In this document: positions 43,293-51,285 of the stretch, piece after piece
How positions within the stretch are numbered: position 1 is the first letter of the stretch
Layout: every line of letters begins with the position of its first letter
From: Chloroflexota bacterium
GTDB taxonomy: Bacteria > Chloroflexota > Anaerolineae > Aggregatilineales > Phototrophicaceae
DNA: 64,000 nucleotides
Assembly: GCA_020161935.1 (NCBI GenBank)
Contig: JAIUNI010000004.1
Span: 304,927 to 368,926, forward strand
Direction of reading: 5' to 3'
The notes under the pieces: model-generated
What the model was told of the DNA's origin: nothing
Database searches by the model: none
The model's input: the letters and a program-made list of their open reading frames with translations, nothing else
Translations under genes and position numbers: made by a program

Positions 43293-44975
43293 ATGTTGGA
43301 CTTCGCAACAACCGACCATAATCAGATTGAACTGGAATGCACGAACTGCCACACGCGGATTGCCCTCAACAAAAAGGTGACGGGCTGCCCGAATTGTGGC
43401 GAAAATATGCTCGAAGCGCGTTACGACCTCAGCGGTATTAACGTCCAAACATGGTTAGCCGAAACCAAGCAGCGCAAGCATGACCTATGGCGCTACCGTG
43501 AAGTGCTGCCGATCTTCAACTCAGCGAACATCATCTCGATGGGCGAAGGCGGCACGCCCCTGCTGAAGTCGCAAGCGCTGGCCGCCAGCCTCGGCCTGAA
43601 GAACCTGTACATCAAGGATGAACGGCAGGGGCCAACCGGCAGCTTTAAAGATCGTCAGGCGACGGTCGCGATTTCGGCACTGAAAGAGATGGGTGTGAAT
43701 GAAGTGGTGGTCGCCAGCACCGGCAACGTGGCGATTGCTTACGCTGCTTACGCCGCCCGCGCGGGCATCAAAGTCTGGGCATTCTTCCCCAGCCTCACCC
43801 CCGGCGATAAGATGCGCGAAGCCGCCCTGTACGGCGCGGAAGTGATTAAGATCACTGGAACCTACGACCAGACCAAAGAACTGGCTGCGCGTTTCGCCAA
43901 GTCGAAGGGTATCTTCCTTGATCGCGGCATCAAGAGCGTGGCAGCGATTGAAGCCATGAAAACCATCGCTTACGAAATCGCCGAGCAGTTGGGCGATGAC
44001 CTTGAAGGTGGCGAACGCTGGCGCACCCCCGATTGGTTCTTGCAGGGGGTCAGCGGCGGCATGGGGCCAATTGGCGTGGGCAAGGGCTTCCAAGAAATGA
44101 TGAACTTCGGGCTGGTGGATAAGATGCCCGCGTTCGGCCTGATTCAATCCGCTGGCTGTGCGCCGATGGTCGAGGCGTTCAACCGTGGGCAGAGCATCGC
44201 CACGCCGATTGAGAACCCACAGACCATTATCGCCACGCTGGCAACCGGCAACCCCGGTCGCGCTTACGAACTGCTGTATGAATACGTGCAGCAGTACGGC
44301 GGTCACTTTACCTCGGCGACCGATGAAGAAGCCTTCACCGCCACGTTGATCGCCGCACGGACGGAGGGTATCTCGGTCGAACCAGCGACGGCAGTCACGT
44401 TCGCGGGTCTCATCCGCATGGTGCGCGAAAAAGTTATCCTGCCGGATGATGTGGTGGTGGTCAACTGCTCCGGTCATACCATGAGTGTCGAGAAGCACAT
44501 CCTCGGCGACCAGTGGCAGCACTCGGTTGAACTGACCGAGCAGCACGTCGCGCCCACGCTGCCGGAGGAAGGCTTGCTTTCGGCATTGCAGCAGGTCGAG
44601 TCCAACGTGCGCCGGATTGTGATTATCGAGGATAATCAGGACGCGGCGCGGCTCATCAAGCGCATCCTGCAAGCACGCGGCAACTACGACATTCACCTCG
44701 CGGCGGATGGGGCGCAGGGTGTCCAACTGGTGCGCGAAGTCCGGCCTGATATGGTGATTACCGACCTGATGATGCCGGATGTAGACGGCTTCGCGGTGAT
44801 CGAAACCATGAAGGGCGACCCAACCATCAAGGATATTCCGATTGTGGTGGTGACAGCGAAGGAACTGACGGTGAAGGAACGCGCGCGCCTGAGTGGGCAG
44901 ATCGAAATGCTCCTACAAAAAGGCTCGTTCATCGACGAGGAATTCATCGAGTCGCTGGTGAATAAGCTGCACTAG
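43293..44975 (+). CDS. thrC: Threonine synthase fused to a response-regulator receiver domain
   Basis: 560 residues in one open frame. N-terminal zinc ribbon (Cys16, 19, 32, 35), then a PLP fold-type II threonine synthase core: Lys119 in GSFKDRQ, VVASTGNVAIAYAAYAA, SGGMGPIGVGKGF, SGHTMS. From residue 440 a complete receiver domain follows: acidic pair Glu446-Asp447, phosphoacceptor Asp491 (TDLMMPD), Thr521 and Lys543. Threonine synthase normally ends near residue 410-430, so the receiver is an addition. It probably ties threonine synthesis to a phosphorelay; no kinase is adjacent. Confidence 0.92.
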   Translation: MLDFATTDHNQIELECTNCHTRIALNKKVTGCPNCGENMLEARYDLSGINVQTWLAETKQRKHDLWRYREVLPIFNSANIISMGEGGTPLLKSQALAASLGLKNLYIKDERQGPTGSFKDRQATVAISALKEMGVNEVVVASTGNVAIAYAAYAARAGIKVWAFFPSLTPGDKMREAALYGAEVIKITGTYDQTKELAARFAKSKGIFLDRGIKSVAAIEAMKTIAYEIAEQLGDDLEGGERWRTPDWFLQGVSGGMGPIGVGKGFQEMMNFGLVDKMPAFGLIQSAGCAPMVEAFNRGQSIATPIENPQTIIATLATGNPGRAYELLYEYVQQYGGHFTSATDEEAFTATLIAARTEGISVEPATAVTFAGLIRMVREKVILPDDVVVVNCSGHTMSVEKHILGDQWQHSVELTEQHVAPTLPEEGLLSALQQVESNVRRIVIIEDNQDAARLIKRILQARGNYDIHLAADGAQGVQLVREVRPDMVITDLMMPDVDGFAVIETMKGDPTIKDIPIVVVTAKELTVKERARLSGQIEMLLQKGSFIDEEFIESLVNKLH

Positions 44976-45000
44976 ATAAAAGGGGATTTCCTTTAGCATT

Positions 45001-45098
45001 GGACGGGATATATCCCGTCCCTACAAAAAACAGGTCGCACCTCAAAAGAGAATTTCACGCAAATTGGAATCCATGTAGGGACGACATATATGTCGTCC
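45001..45098. repeat. BIME-like element with own linker
   Basis: Hairpin 45001-45024 (GGACGGGATATATCCCGTCC + CTAC) faces hairpin 45075-45098 (GTAG + GGACGACATATATGTCGTCC). Arm bases differ from other copies but pair within each hairpin. The linker differs from the subfamily 1 linker. Confidence 0.8.
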
Positions 45099-45140
45099 GT
45101 TGCCTATTACCCTCAAAATTCTTTATCTTGATACCGATAG

Positions 45141-45170
45141 GCGAAGGTGATACTTCGCTCTTTTTGTTTT
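45141..45170 (+). terminator. Intrinsic terminator after thrC fusion
   Basis: Stem GCGAAG/CTTCGC (45141-45146 and 45153-45158) with loop GTGATA and U-rich tail TCTTTTTGTTTT. It lies about 165 bp past the stop, beyond the repeat. Confidence 0.75.
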
Positions 45171-45250
45171 AGGGTAATACTTCAAGGCTGTTTACACGTA
45201 TTGTTGAGTATCATCTGAAAACAGTACTTCTTTATGAAGAGATTCATAAC

Positions 45251-46132
45251 ATGCCCGGTCAAGAACACTTCGACCCTCACGCAATCCTCGCCAGCCTCGG
45301 CATCACCGATGTGGGCGCGATTCAGCCCGTCACCGGCGGCATGGATACCGCCATCTGGCGCGTGACATGGAATGGGCAGCCTTACGCCCTGCGGTTGATG
45401 CGCCCCCAACAGGCCGCCACCTACGAGCGTGAAGTCGCGGCGATGCAAGCGGCGGCTGCGGGCGGCGTGGTTGTGCCGGAACTCGTCCGCTACAGCCTGT
45501 GGGAAGGTCGTCCGGTCATGCTGCTGTCGTGGCTGCGCGGCGGCACACTCGCCAGCGAACTCCTGCGCCAGCCCTACCGCATCTGGCAGCTCGGCACAGC
45601 CTTCGGTGGGATGCAAGCCGTTATTCACCGCATCCCCGCGCCGCCAGCCCTGAACCCGACCGAGTGGATCGAGTGGGCGGGTGACGAGCCGGAACTGAAA
45701 GCGCGGCTCTACGACCTGCCATCCCGCCAGACACGGCTCATCCACCTCGACTATCACCCGCTGAACGTGATGGCGGATGCCGGACGGATTACCGGCGTGA
45801 TCGACTGGACGAACGCCCGCGCTGGCGACCCGCGTGCCGACTTCGCCCGCACCTACAGCATCCTGCGCGTCGAACCGTACAGCGCGGAGGGTGACGATCT
45901 CAAACTCGCGTTCTTCCGCCGCTCGTTGGCAGCCTGTTGGCGCATCGGCTACCAGCGGGCGGGTGGCAGCCTTGACGACATGGCGCTGTTTTATGCGTGG
46001 GCAGGCGCGGCCATGATCCGCGACCTCTCGCCGCGTATCGGCAAACCCGACTTCTGGCTGCAAAGCCACCACCTCGACGGCATTCGCGCGTGGCGGGATG
46101 TTTGGAAAAAGAAGGCGGGTATAAAAGTGTAA
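45251..46132 (+). CDS. Aminoglycoside phosphotransferase-like kinase (APH family)
   Basis: 293 residues with a kinase-like fold: the lysine-type strand YALRLMRP, the HLDYHPLNVM catalytic loop (HxDxxxxN) and the metal motif VIDWTNA. Relatives phosphorylate antibiotics, choline, homoserine or methylthioribose. The gene directly follows thrC, and homoserine kinase is needed just before ThrC, so a ThrB2-like role is tempting but not shown. An antibiotic kinase is the alternative. Confidence 0.85.
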   Translation: MPGQEHFDPHAILASLGITDVGAIQPVTGGMDTAIWRVTWNGQPYALRLMRPQQAATYEREVAAMQAAAAGGVVVPELVRYSLWEGRPVMLLSWLRGGTLASELLRQPYRIWQLGTAFGGMQAVIHRIPAPPALNPTEWIEWAGDEPELKARLYDLPSRQTRLIHLDYHPLNVMADAGRITGVIDWTNARAGDPRADFARTYSILRVEPYSAEGDDLKLAFFRRSLAACWRIGYQRAGGSLDDMALFYAWAGAAMIRDLSPRIGKPDFWLQSHHLDGIRAWRDVWKKKAGIKV

Positions 46133-46213
46133 CCGAATCGCCAAGCACAGTAAGACAATATAGGGGTTAGCTTAACGGATGAAGTAACCGATTACCCAAT
46201 GCAGAATCGTGTC

Positions 46214-46831
46214 CTAATGATTGAACCACGGCACGAGGCCGGGTTTGAGAGTCGTCTGAATGCCGTTTTCGTGTTCCAATGATAAGGGACGTGGGCCAGT
46301 AAGACTCATATCGCCACGAAATACATTGTAAAACTGTGGATATTCGTCCATGCGAGTCCAGCGCAGCACATACCCCAATCTGGTAATATGTCGATCAAGC
46401 GAATGATGTGTCATGGAACGGAATTTATACATCCTGAAAATACGTCCGTTTTCACCTCTACGTTGAGAGACGAACAATACCGGGCCGGGCGAATCGAGCT
46501 TAATCAGCGCGGCAAGGAGAATAAGAAGCGGCAGACCAACGACCAATGCCAATATCGAAAAGCTAATATCAAGACTTCGCTTTATCATGTCACCTACTCC
46601 TTTTTGCATCGAATACTGTTCGGCTAAGACGTTCCAGATAAGATCGCTTAATGCCCATATCCACACTTGTAGAGTGCCTCGAAATCCCTTCTGGGCTTGT
46701 TCCTCCTGCAATCGAAGTTTAAACACCAGCAGTATTTCCTGACCATATTCTTGACGGAATGGTACGGGATATAAACGCATCAAAAGACTATACAGCCATA
46801 AAGAAGCCTTTAATCCTTTCGTGCCGCTCAT
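46214..46831 (-). CDS. Fusion of permease-prefix-like domain and bacterial sugar transferase
   Basis: 205 residues from ATG 46829-46831 (GTG 46834 also in frame). Residues 1-75 resemble the short helical prefix found before MacB/FtsX-like permeases (SLLMRLYPVPFRQEYGQEI). From about residue 83 comes a compact sugar transferase domain: membrane helix, KFRSM, TRMDEYPQFYNVFRGDMSLTGPRP and KPGL. The end is short compared with normal transferases (ends just after KPGL). Usual role: adding the first sugar phosphate to undecaprenyl phosphate. It follows the padR gene by 3 bp. Confidence 0.82.
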   Translation of the reverse strand: MSGTKGLKASLWLYSLLMRLYPVPFRQEYGQEILLVFKLRLQEEQAQKGFRGTLQVWIWALSDLIWNVLAEQYSMQKGVGDMIKRSLDISFSILALVVGLPLLILLAALIKLDSPGPVLFVSQRRGENGRIFRMYKFRSMTHHSLDRHITRLGYVLRWTRMDEYPQFYNVFRGDMSLTGPRPLSLEHENGIQTTLKPGLVPWFNH

Positions 46832-46834
46832 CAC

Positions 46835-47182
46835 CTATTCTCCCGCAAACAAGCCGATACTTCGTGCAAAGCGCAGAGTCTCAGCCAATCGTTGAAGTTC
46901 GACTTCGAGTGTGGCTCTTCCCGCTTTGGTGATGCGATAGTAGCGGCGGCGTTCGTCGCCAGAAGGCATTTCAGGGTGTTCTTGTCCCTGTTCAATCATT
47001 TCATTGGCAACCAATTGTTTGATCGAGCGATAAAGTGTTCCGGGTCCAATATTGAGCTTGCCATGAGTCATCCGCTCAATTTCATGCATCATGCCGTAAC
47101 CATGCATTTCGTGCTTGGCAAGTAGAAGCAAAATGTGAAGCATGGCAGGGGTGAGCGACGTAACCGGTATTTTCTGGCTCAG
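46835..47182 (-). CDS. PadR-family transcriptional regulator with CTG start
   Basis: Proposed start CTG 47180-47182: GAGGAG at 47189-47194 is a near-perfect ribosome-binding site 6 nt before it, and the added residues SQKIPVTSLTPA complete the usual PadR beginning. The ATG at 47141-47143 would skip part of helix 1 and lacks a site. The winged helix shows MLHILLLLAKHEMHGYGMM, GPGTLYRSIKQL and RRRYYRITKAG. 115 residues. It lies just before the sugar-transferase fusion and probably represses the operon through the palindrome at 47195-47211. Confidence 0.85.
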   Translation of the reverse strand: MSQKIPVTSLTPAMLHILLLLAKHEMHGYGMMHEIERMTHGKLNIGPGTLYRSIKQLVANEMIEQGQEHPEMPSGDERRRYYRITKAGRATLEVELQRLAETLRFARSIGLFAGE

Positions 47183-47194
47183 AATGAACTCCTC

Positions 47195-47211
47195 ATATCC
47201 ATGATGGATAT
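47195..47211 (-). promoter_or_regulatory. Palindromic operator of the padR operon
   Basis: ATATCCATGATGGATAT, a perfect 8+1+8 palindrome, immediately upstream of the padR ribosome-binding site. A TTGACA on the minus strand (47248-47253) gives a possible -35, and the half-site GGATA recurs at 47221. Autoregulation by PadR is the simplest reading. Confidence 0.65.
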
Positions 47212-47366
47212 ATCTACTATGGATAGACTAGCCCAATCAATCCTGTTTGTCAACCTTTAAGGCAAAAGTATAACTAGAAGTTGTTCGAGATTGGGCGGGT
47301 TGTCACCGTTACGAAAAGGACGTGCGAAAACATGCTATAATGCGCCTCAGGTAGCATCGGGAGGAT

Positions 47367-47609
47367 ATGATGACGACACCGGTACGAGAACATCAAATTA
47401 CCGCGCATCTGACCGATGAGGAATACCAACGCTTACAGTCGTTCGCTGCCGCGCAGGGACTTGACTTGGAAAACGCCATCCCGACGCTCATCCACGATCA
47501 GCTCTGGGATGCTCAGTTTGCGGCCTCACATGATTTGCTTCGTGAAATGGCTGACGAAGCCCACCAAGAATACCTCACCGGAACACTCCAAGACGTATCC
47601 ACTTTGTAA
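47367..47609 (+). CDS. Small antitoxin-like protein (no toxin partner)
   Basis: 80 residues with a good GGGAGGAT site. It begins with the HLTDEEYQRLQSFAAAQGLDLENAI type of segment and ends with LADEALEEY-like ADEAHQEYLTGT, a pattern of short antitoxins paired with PIN or RelE toxins. The following DNA holds no toxin frame; instead it runs into the duplicated araC tail at 47633. Probably an orphan antitoxin. Confidence 0.62.
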   Translation: MMTTPVREHQITAHLTDEEYQRLQSFAAAQGLDLENAIPTLIHDQLWDAQFAASHDLLREMADEAHQEYLTGTLQDVSTL

Positions 47610-47632
47610 AGTACAGCCTCACATAAGCTACA

Positions 47633-47711
47633 TACCTAATGCGTATTAATCTTCATGTGCGCGTACTGCTTACGGTAGGTGATCGGTGACATCTGCATGT
47701 GGCGGCGGAAG
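47633..47711. repeat. 79-bp direct repeat, left copy (araC 3'-end fragment)
   Basis: Identical to 48249-48327 except for one base (A for G). It carries the last 25 codons and stop of the AraC gene on the minus strand, detached from any start. It marks the left edge of the segment with the DUF2283/DUF4258 pair. Confidence 0.9.
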
Positions 47712-47733
47712 GGGTAGACGCTTATAGGAATAA

Positions 47734-47937
47734 CTATTTACCAACGGCGACAGGCTCAGGAGTCTGTTTTACGATTTCAGACGCATCGAGCAGTTCAATC
47801 CCCACAATGTTACCTGCCGCGTCATAATCTACGATCAAGCCCGGTTGCAGTTCAGAACTTTCCTCAATCGGTGCATCGGAGAGGTAAATTTGCAGCGTAT
47901 CGCTTTGGGCATCATATTCAATCGGTGTTCTCTTCAT
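47734..47937 (-). CDS. DUF2283-family protein (antitoxin-like)
   Basis: 67 residues from ATG 47935-47937. The family pattern is clear: EYDAQSDTLQIYL, then GLIVDYDAAGNIVGIELLDAS. DUF2283 proteins are usually encoded directly after a DUF4258 gene, as here; the two overlap by 20 bp. They are thought to form toxin-antitoxin-like pairs, though direct evidence is thin. Confidence 0.85.
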   Translation of the reverse strand: MKRTPIEYDAQSDTLQIYLSDAPIEESSELQPGLIVDYDAAGNIVGIELLDASEIVKQTPEPVAVGK

Positions 47938-48184
47938 GACTTTCACCCTGATACTTACTTACCTTACTGGAACGGTAAAGTGTTACAACTTCACCGTTGG
48001 GTTCTACAATGACCCTGACGATATAGGGCTTGCCATTAATTTCAACCACGCTTTGATAGGCACTGCGTCCTTTTTTGGCAGCCGTGATTTCTTGGGGATG
48101 ATGAAGAACCTCTAATACCACTTGAAGCGGTATTTCGCGTTCTTGCATTTCCTCAATCGCGTGGGGCAAAAATGTAAAATCCAT
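47918..48184 (-). CDS. DUF4258-family protein (RelE-fold toxin-like)
   Basis: 88 residues from ATG 48182-48184; the frame is open to 48223 but the family starts at FTFLPHAIEEMQERGI-type sequence, here residues 3-16. Ends with GKPYIVRVIVEPNGEVVTLYRSSK, a RelE-like beta sheet. First gene of the pair with DUF2283. The pair sits between two copies of the araC 3' end. Confidence 0.82.
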   Translation of the reverse strand: MDFTFLPHAIEEMQEREIPLQVVLEVLHHPQEITAAKKGRSAYQSVVEINGKPYIVRVIVEPNGEVVTLYRSSKVSKYQGESHEENTD

Positions 48185-48248
48185 TACCTCATTATAGCAA
48201 ATGGCTTGGGCGCAGCAAACCAAGTCATTCGCGCGTGTTTGGTTTGTG

Positions 48249-48327
48249 TACCTAATGCGTATTGATCTTCATGTGCGCGTACTGCTTACGGTAGGTGATC
48301 GGTGACATCTGCATGTGGCGGCGGAAG
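48249..48327. repeat. 79-bp direct repeat, right copy (3' end of araC gene)
   Basis: Covers the AraC stop codon region and its last 25 codons in place. Pairs with 47633-47711 to flank a 537-bp insert (47712-48248). Confidence 0.9.
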
Positions 48328-49109
48328 ATACGCCGGAAGTAATCTGGTTCGCTGAAGCCGCACTTATCCGCGATCTGCTCCACCGTCATTTCGCTGTCGA
48401 GCAGGTAGTGGCACGCCACATGAATGCGCCGCTTCTGGATGGCCTCCGTCAGCGTGCAGTTGTACACCTGCCGGTAGATGCGGCCGAGGTAGTCGGGGTT
48501 GTAGCCGAGTTCGTAGGCGATCTTTCCCGTCGTGATCGGGCGGTCGTAGTTCAGGCGGATGTAGGTGTTCGCCCACGTCGCCAGCGTCTTGAGGTCGCTT
48601 TCATCCACCATCGCCGGTTCGCGCGAGCGCACCACTTCCACCAGCATCAGCGTCACCAGCAGGTTCGCAGCGTAGGCGTGTAACGCACCGGTTTCTTGGT
48701 CGTCGAGGAAAATGCGGAACAGGCGCTCAATCCGCTCCGGTTGGTTGATAATCTTGTGCTGGGGCATCCGCAGGAAGGGGATGTAGGGGCTGTTCGCGTC
48801 CGGTTGGTCATCCGCCATACTCTCGTCCAGCGTGAAGTGTACCCAGTAGAAACGTAGGTCGCTGGGCATCGGGCGTGTGCCGCCGTGTACCCGCCCCGGC
48901 CACAGGTGCAGCGTCTGCCCCGCGTGGACTTCGAAGTCGCGGTCTTCCTCGTGGATGCTCAGGCAGCCCTCTTTGACAAAGATCAGCTCATGCGAGTCGA
49001 TGGTGCGGGTGGGGTGCCGTGCCAACCCCCGCGAGACAAATAAGCCCGCGTTCTGCGCTTTGATCGGGCTTATCATATTCAGGTGCAGGATACTCGGCTG
49101 GTTGCTCAT
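48252..49109 (-). CDS. AraC-family transcriptional regulator
   Basis: 285 residues: N-terminal cupin sugar-sensing domain (about 20-110, HAGQTLHLWPGRVHGG) and a C-terminal double helix-turn-helix (about 180-280; ITTGKIAYELGYNPDYLGRIYRQ, CGFSEPDYFRRIFRRH). It diverges from the GH127 gene with 126 bp between the starts, the usual place for the activator of a glycosidase gene. The ligand may be arabinose or an oligosaccharide; that is inference. Confidence 0.93.
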   Translation of the reverse strand: MSNQPSILHLNMISPIKAQNAGLFVSRGLARHPTRTIDSHELIFVKEGCLSIHEEDRDFEVHAGQTLHLWPGRVHGGTRPMPSDLRFYWVHFTLDESMADDQPDANSPYIPFLRMPQHKIINQPERIERLFRIFLDDQETGALHAYAANLLVTLMLVEVVRSREPAMVDESDLKTLATWANTYIRLNYDRPITTGKIAYELGYNPDYLGRIYRQVYNCTLTEAIQKRRIHVACHYLLDSEMTVEQIADKCGFSEPDYFRRIFRRHMQMSPITYRKQYAHMKINTH

Positions 49110-49235
49110 AGGCTATTTCTCAACAAGTCGGTTTTATCCTCCCATTTTACGGCTGGAACGCTGGCGAAAAAAGGGGCGTTTGGCATACACTACAGGTCAC
49201 AAAAGTACCATTTGAGTATTGTATAGAGGATTATC

Positions 49236-51161
49236 TTGTCCACCCAAAACAAACCTATTTCTTTAAAAGATGTCGTCATTGACAAAGGCTTCTGGGCCGA
49301 CCGCCAGCTCACCAACCGCGAACACACCCTCCCCGCCATCCAACATCAGATGGAAAAAACGGGGCGTGTGGATGCGTGGAAGCTGGATTGGCAGCCCGGA
49401 CAGCCCAAGCCGCATATCTTCTGGGACTCGGATAACGGTAAGTGGATCGAGGCGATGGCCTACAGCCTGACCACCCACCCCGACCCCGAACTGGAAGCCG
49501 TCGCCGACCATGTGATCGACCTGATCGAGAAGGCGCAGCAGCCGGACGGTTACCTGAATATCTTCTTCACGGCAGTCGAGCCGGAAAACAAACTCAAGAA
49601 CCTGCGCGACTGGCACGAGTTCTACGATGCGGGGCATTTGATCGAAGCGGCGGTGGCCTACTACGAAGCGACCGGCAAACGTAAGCTGCTGGATGTGATG
49701 TCACGCTATGCCGATTACATCGACTCGCTGTTTGGCCCCAACGAAGGACAAAAGCGTGGTTACGATGGGCATCCCGAAGTCGAACTGGCGCTCGTGCGAC
49801 TGTACCATGCCACCGGCAACGAACGCTACCTGAAGCTCTCGAAGTACTTCGTGGACGAACGCGGCCAAGAACCGCAGTACTTCGACCTCGAAGCGATTGC
49901 CCGCGGCGAAGACCCCAAGCAGTACTGGGCGAAAACCTACCGCTACTGTCAGGCGCATAAGCCTGTCCGCGAACAGGACATCGCCACCGGTCACTCGGTA
50001 CGCGCGGCCTACCTGTACTCCGGCATGGCGGATATTGCCCTCGAAACCGATGACGAAGCCCTCAAGAAAGCCTGCCTCGCCATCTGGGATGACCTGAACG
50101 AGCATCACCTGTACATCACCGGCGGCTTGGGGCCAGCCCACGCCAACGAAGGCTTCACCGTGCCTTACGACCTGCCGAACGAAACCGCCTATGCCGAAAC
50201 CTGCGCGGCGATTGCGCTCGTGTTCTGGGCATGGCGCATGTTCCGCCTCGACCCCGACAGCAAGTACATCGACACGCTGGAACGGGCGCTGTACAACAAC
50301 GTCATCAGCGGCGTTTCGCACGAGGGCAGCACCTTCTTCTACGCCAACCCGCTGGCGGCTTACCCGAATGTGACCCCGCACGGCAACTGGAGCGGCATCA
50401 TCGGTGAGAAGTATTACCGCCGTTCGGAATGGTTCGACTGCTCCTGCTGCCCGCCGAACCTCGCCCGTCTGGTCGCCAGCCTCGGCCAGTACATTTACTC
50501 GACGGACGGCGATACGCTTTACGTCCATCTGTACGCCGCCAACCACGCCACGCTGGATGTCAACGGTCGGTCGGTGAAGGTCACACAGGAAACCAACTAC
50601 CCGTGGGAAGGCGCGGTAGGTGTGAAGGTTGAGCCGGAACAAGCCGGACGCTTCAAGGTCGCGCTGCGTGTTCCCGCGTGGTGCCGTGAGTACAGCGTGT
50701 CGGTAAACGGCGAAAAGGTCACCAGCACCCCCGTGAAGGGTTACGTGGTGATTGACCGCGAATGGGCAGCCGGCGACCGGATCAGCCTCGACCTCGCCAT
50801 GCCGATTGAGCGCGTCATGCCGCACCCGCGCATCCGCCACGACGCGGGTAACGTCGCCTTGCAGCGTGGGCCGGTGGTTTACTGCCTCGAGGAAGCCGAC
50901 AACGGCGCGAACCTCGCCAACGTGGTCATCCCGAACGATGCCAAGTTGACCGCCGAATTCGACCCGAACCTGTTGGGTGGCGTGACGGTCATTAAGGCTG
51001 AGGGGCAGCGCGTCGAGCCGAGCGCGTGGAAGGGCGGCTTGTATCAGGCACAGTCGGCGCAGGCCGTCGCCGAGAAGCCGGTCACCGTCACGGCGATTCC
51101 CTACTTCCTGTGGGCGAACCGTGCCGAGGGCGAAATGCGCGTCTGGATACGGGCGAATTAG
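49236..51161 (+). CDS. GH127 beta-L-arabinofuranosidase
   Basis: 641 residues starting at TTG 49236, with AGAGGA 6 nt upstream. Relative to the Bifidobacterium enzyme HypBA1, the catalytic set is conserved with the same spacing: Glu305 (acid/base), Glu321, Cys323, Cys402 and Cys405 (zinc ligands) and Cys404 (nucleophile) in CSCCPPNLAR. No signal peptide, so it acts on imported plant arabino-oligosaccharides. Probably controlled by the divergent AraC regulator. It has its own terminator at 51202-51237. Confidence 0.94.
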   Translation: MSTQNKPISLKDVVIDKGFWADRQLTNREHTLPAIQHQMEKTGRVDAWKLDWQPGQPKPHIFWDSDNGKWIEAMAYSLTTHPDPELEAVADHVIDLIEKAQQPDGYLNIFFTAVEPENKLKNLRDWHEFYDAGHLIEAAVAYYEATGKRKLLDVMSRYADYIDSLFGPNEGQKRGYDGHPEVELALVRLYHATGNERYLKLSKYFVDERGQEPQYFDLEAIARGEDPKQYWAKTYRYCQAHKPVREQDIATGHSVRAAYLYSGMADIALETDDEALKKACLAIWDDLNEHHLYITGGLGPAHANEGFTVPYDLPNETAYAETCAAIALVFWAWRMFRLDPDSKYIDTLERALYNNVISGVSHEGSTFFYANPLAAYPNVTPHGNWSGIIGEKYYRRSEWFDCSCCPPNLARLVASLGQYIYSTDGDTLYVHLYAANHATLDVNGRSVKVTQETNYPWEGAVGVKVEPEQAGRFKVALRVPAWCREYSVSVNGEKVTSTPVKGYVVIDREWAAGDRISLDLAMPIERVMPHPRIRHDAGNVALQRGPVVYCLEEADNGANLANVVIPNDAKLTAEFDPNLLGGVTVIKAEGQRVEPSAWKGGLYQAQSAQAVAEKPVTVTAIPYFLWANRAEGEMRVWIRAN

Positions 51162-51201
51162 CTAGTAGTTTCAAGTAGCAAGTTTTAAGTTTTAAGAGAG
51201 A

Positions 51202-51237
51202 AGAGCGTGGGCGAGAGGCTGCGCTCTTTTTGTTGTT
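51202..51237 (+). terminator. Intrinsic terminator of the GH127 gene
   Basis: Stem AGAGCG/CGCTCT (51202-51207 and 51222-51227) followed by TTTTTGTTGTT. About 40 bp after the stop codon. Confidence 0.8.
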
Positions 51238-51285
51238 AGTCGTCAGCTACCAGTCGCCAGTATCCAGATTAAGACCAATACGAGT

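Noticed and set aside
43521..44726. 401-codon frame antisense to the threonine synthase fusion
   Set aside because: Shadow of the sense gene; no domain or start signal.
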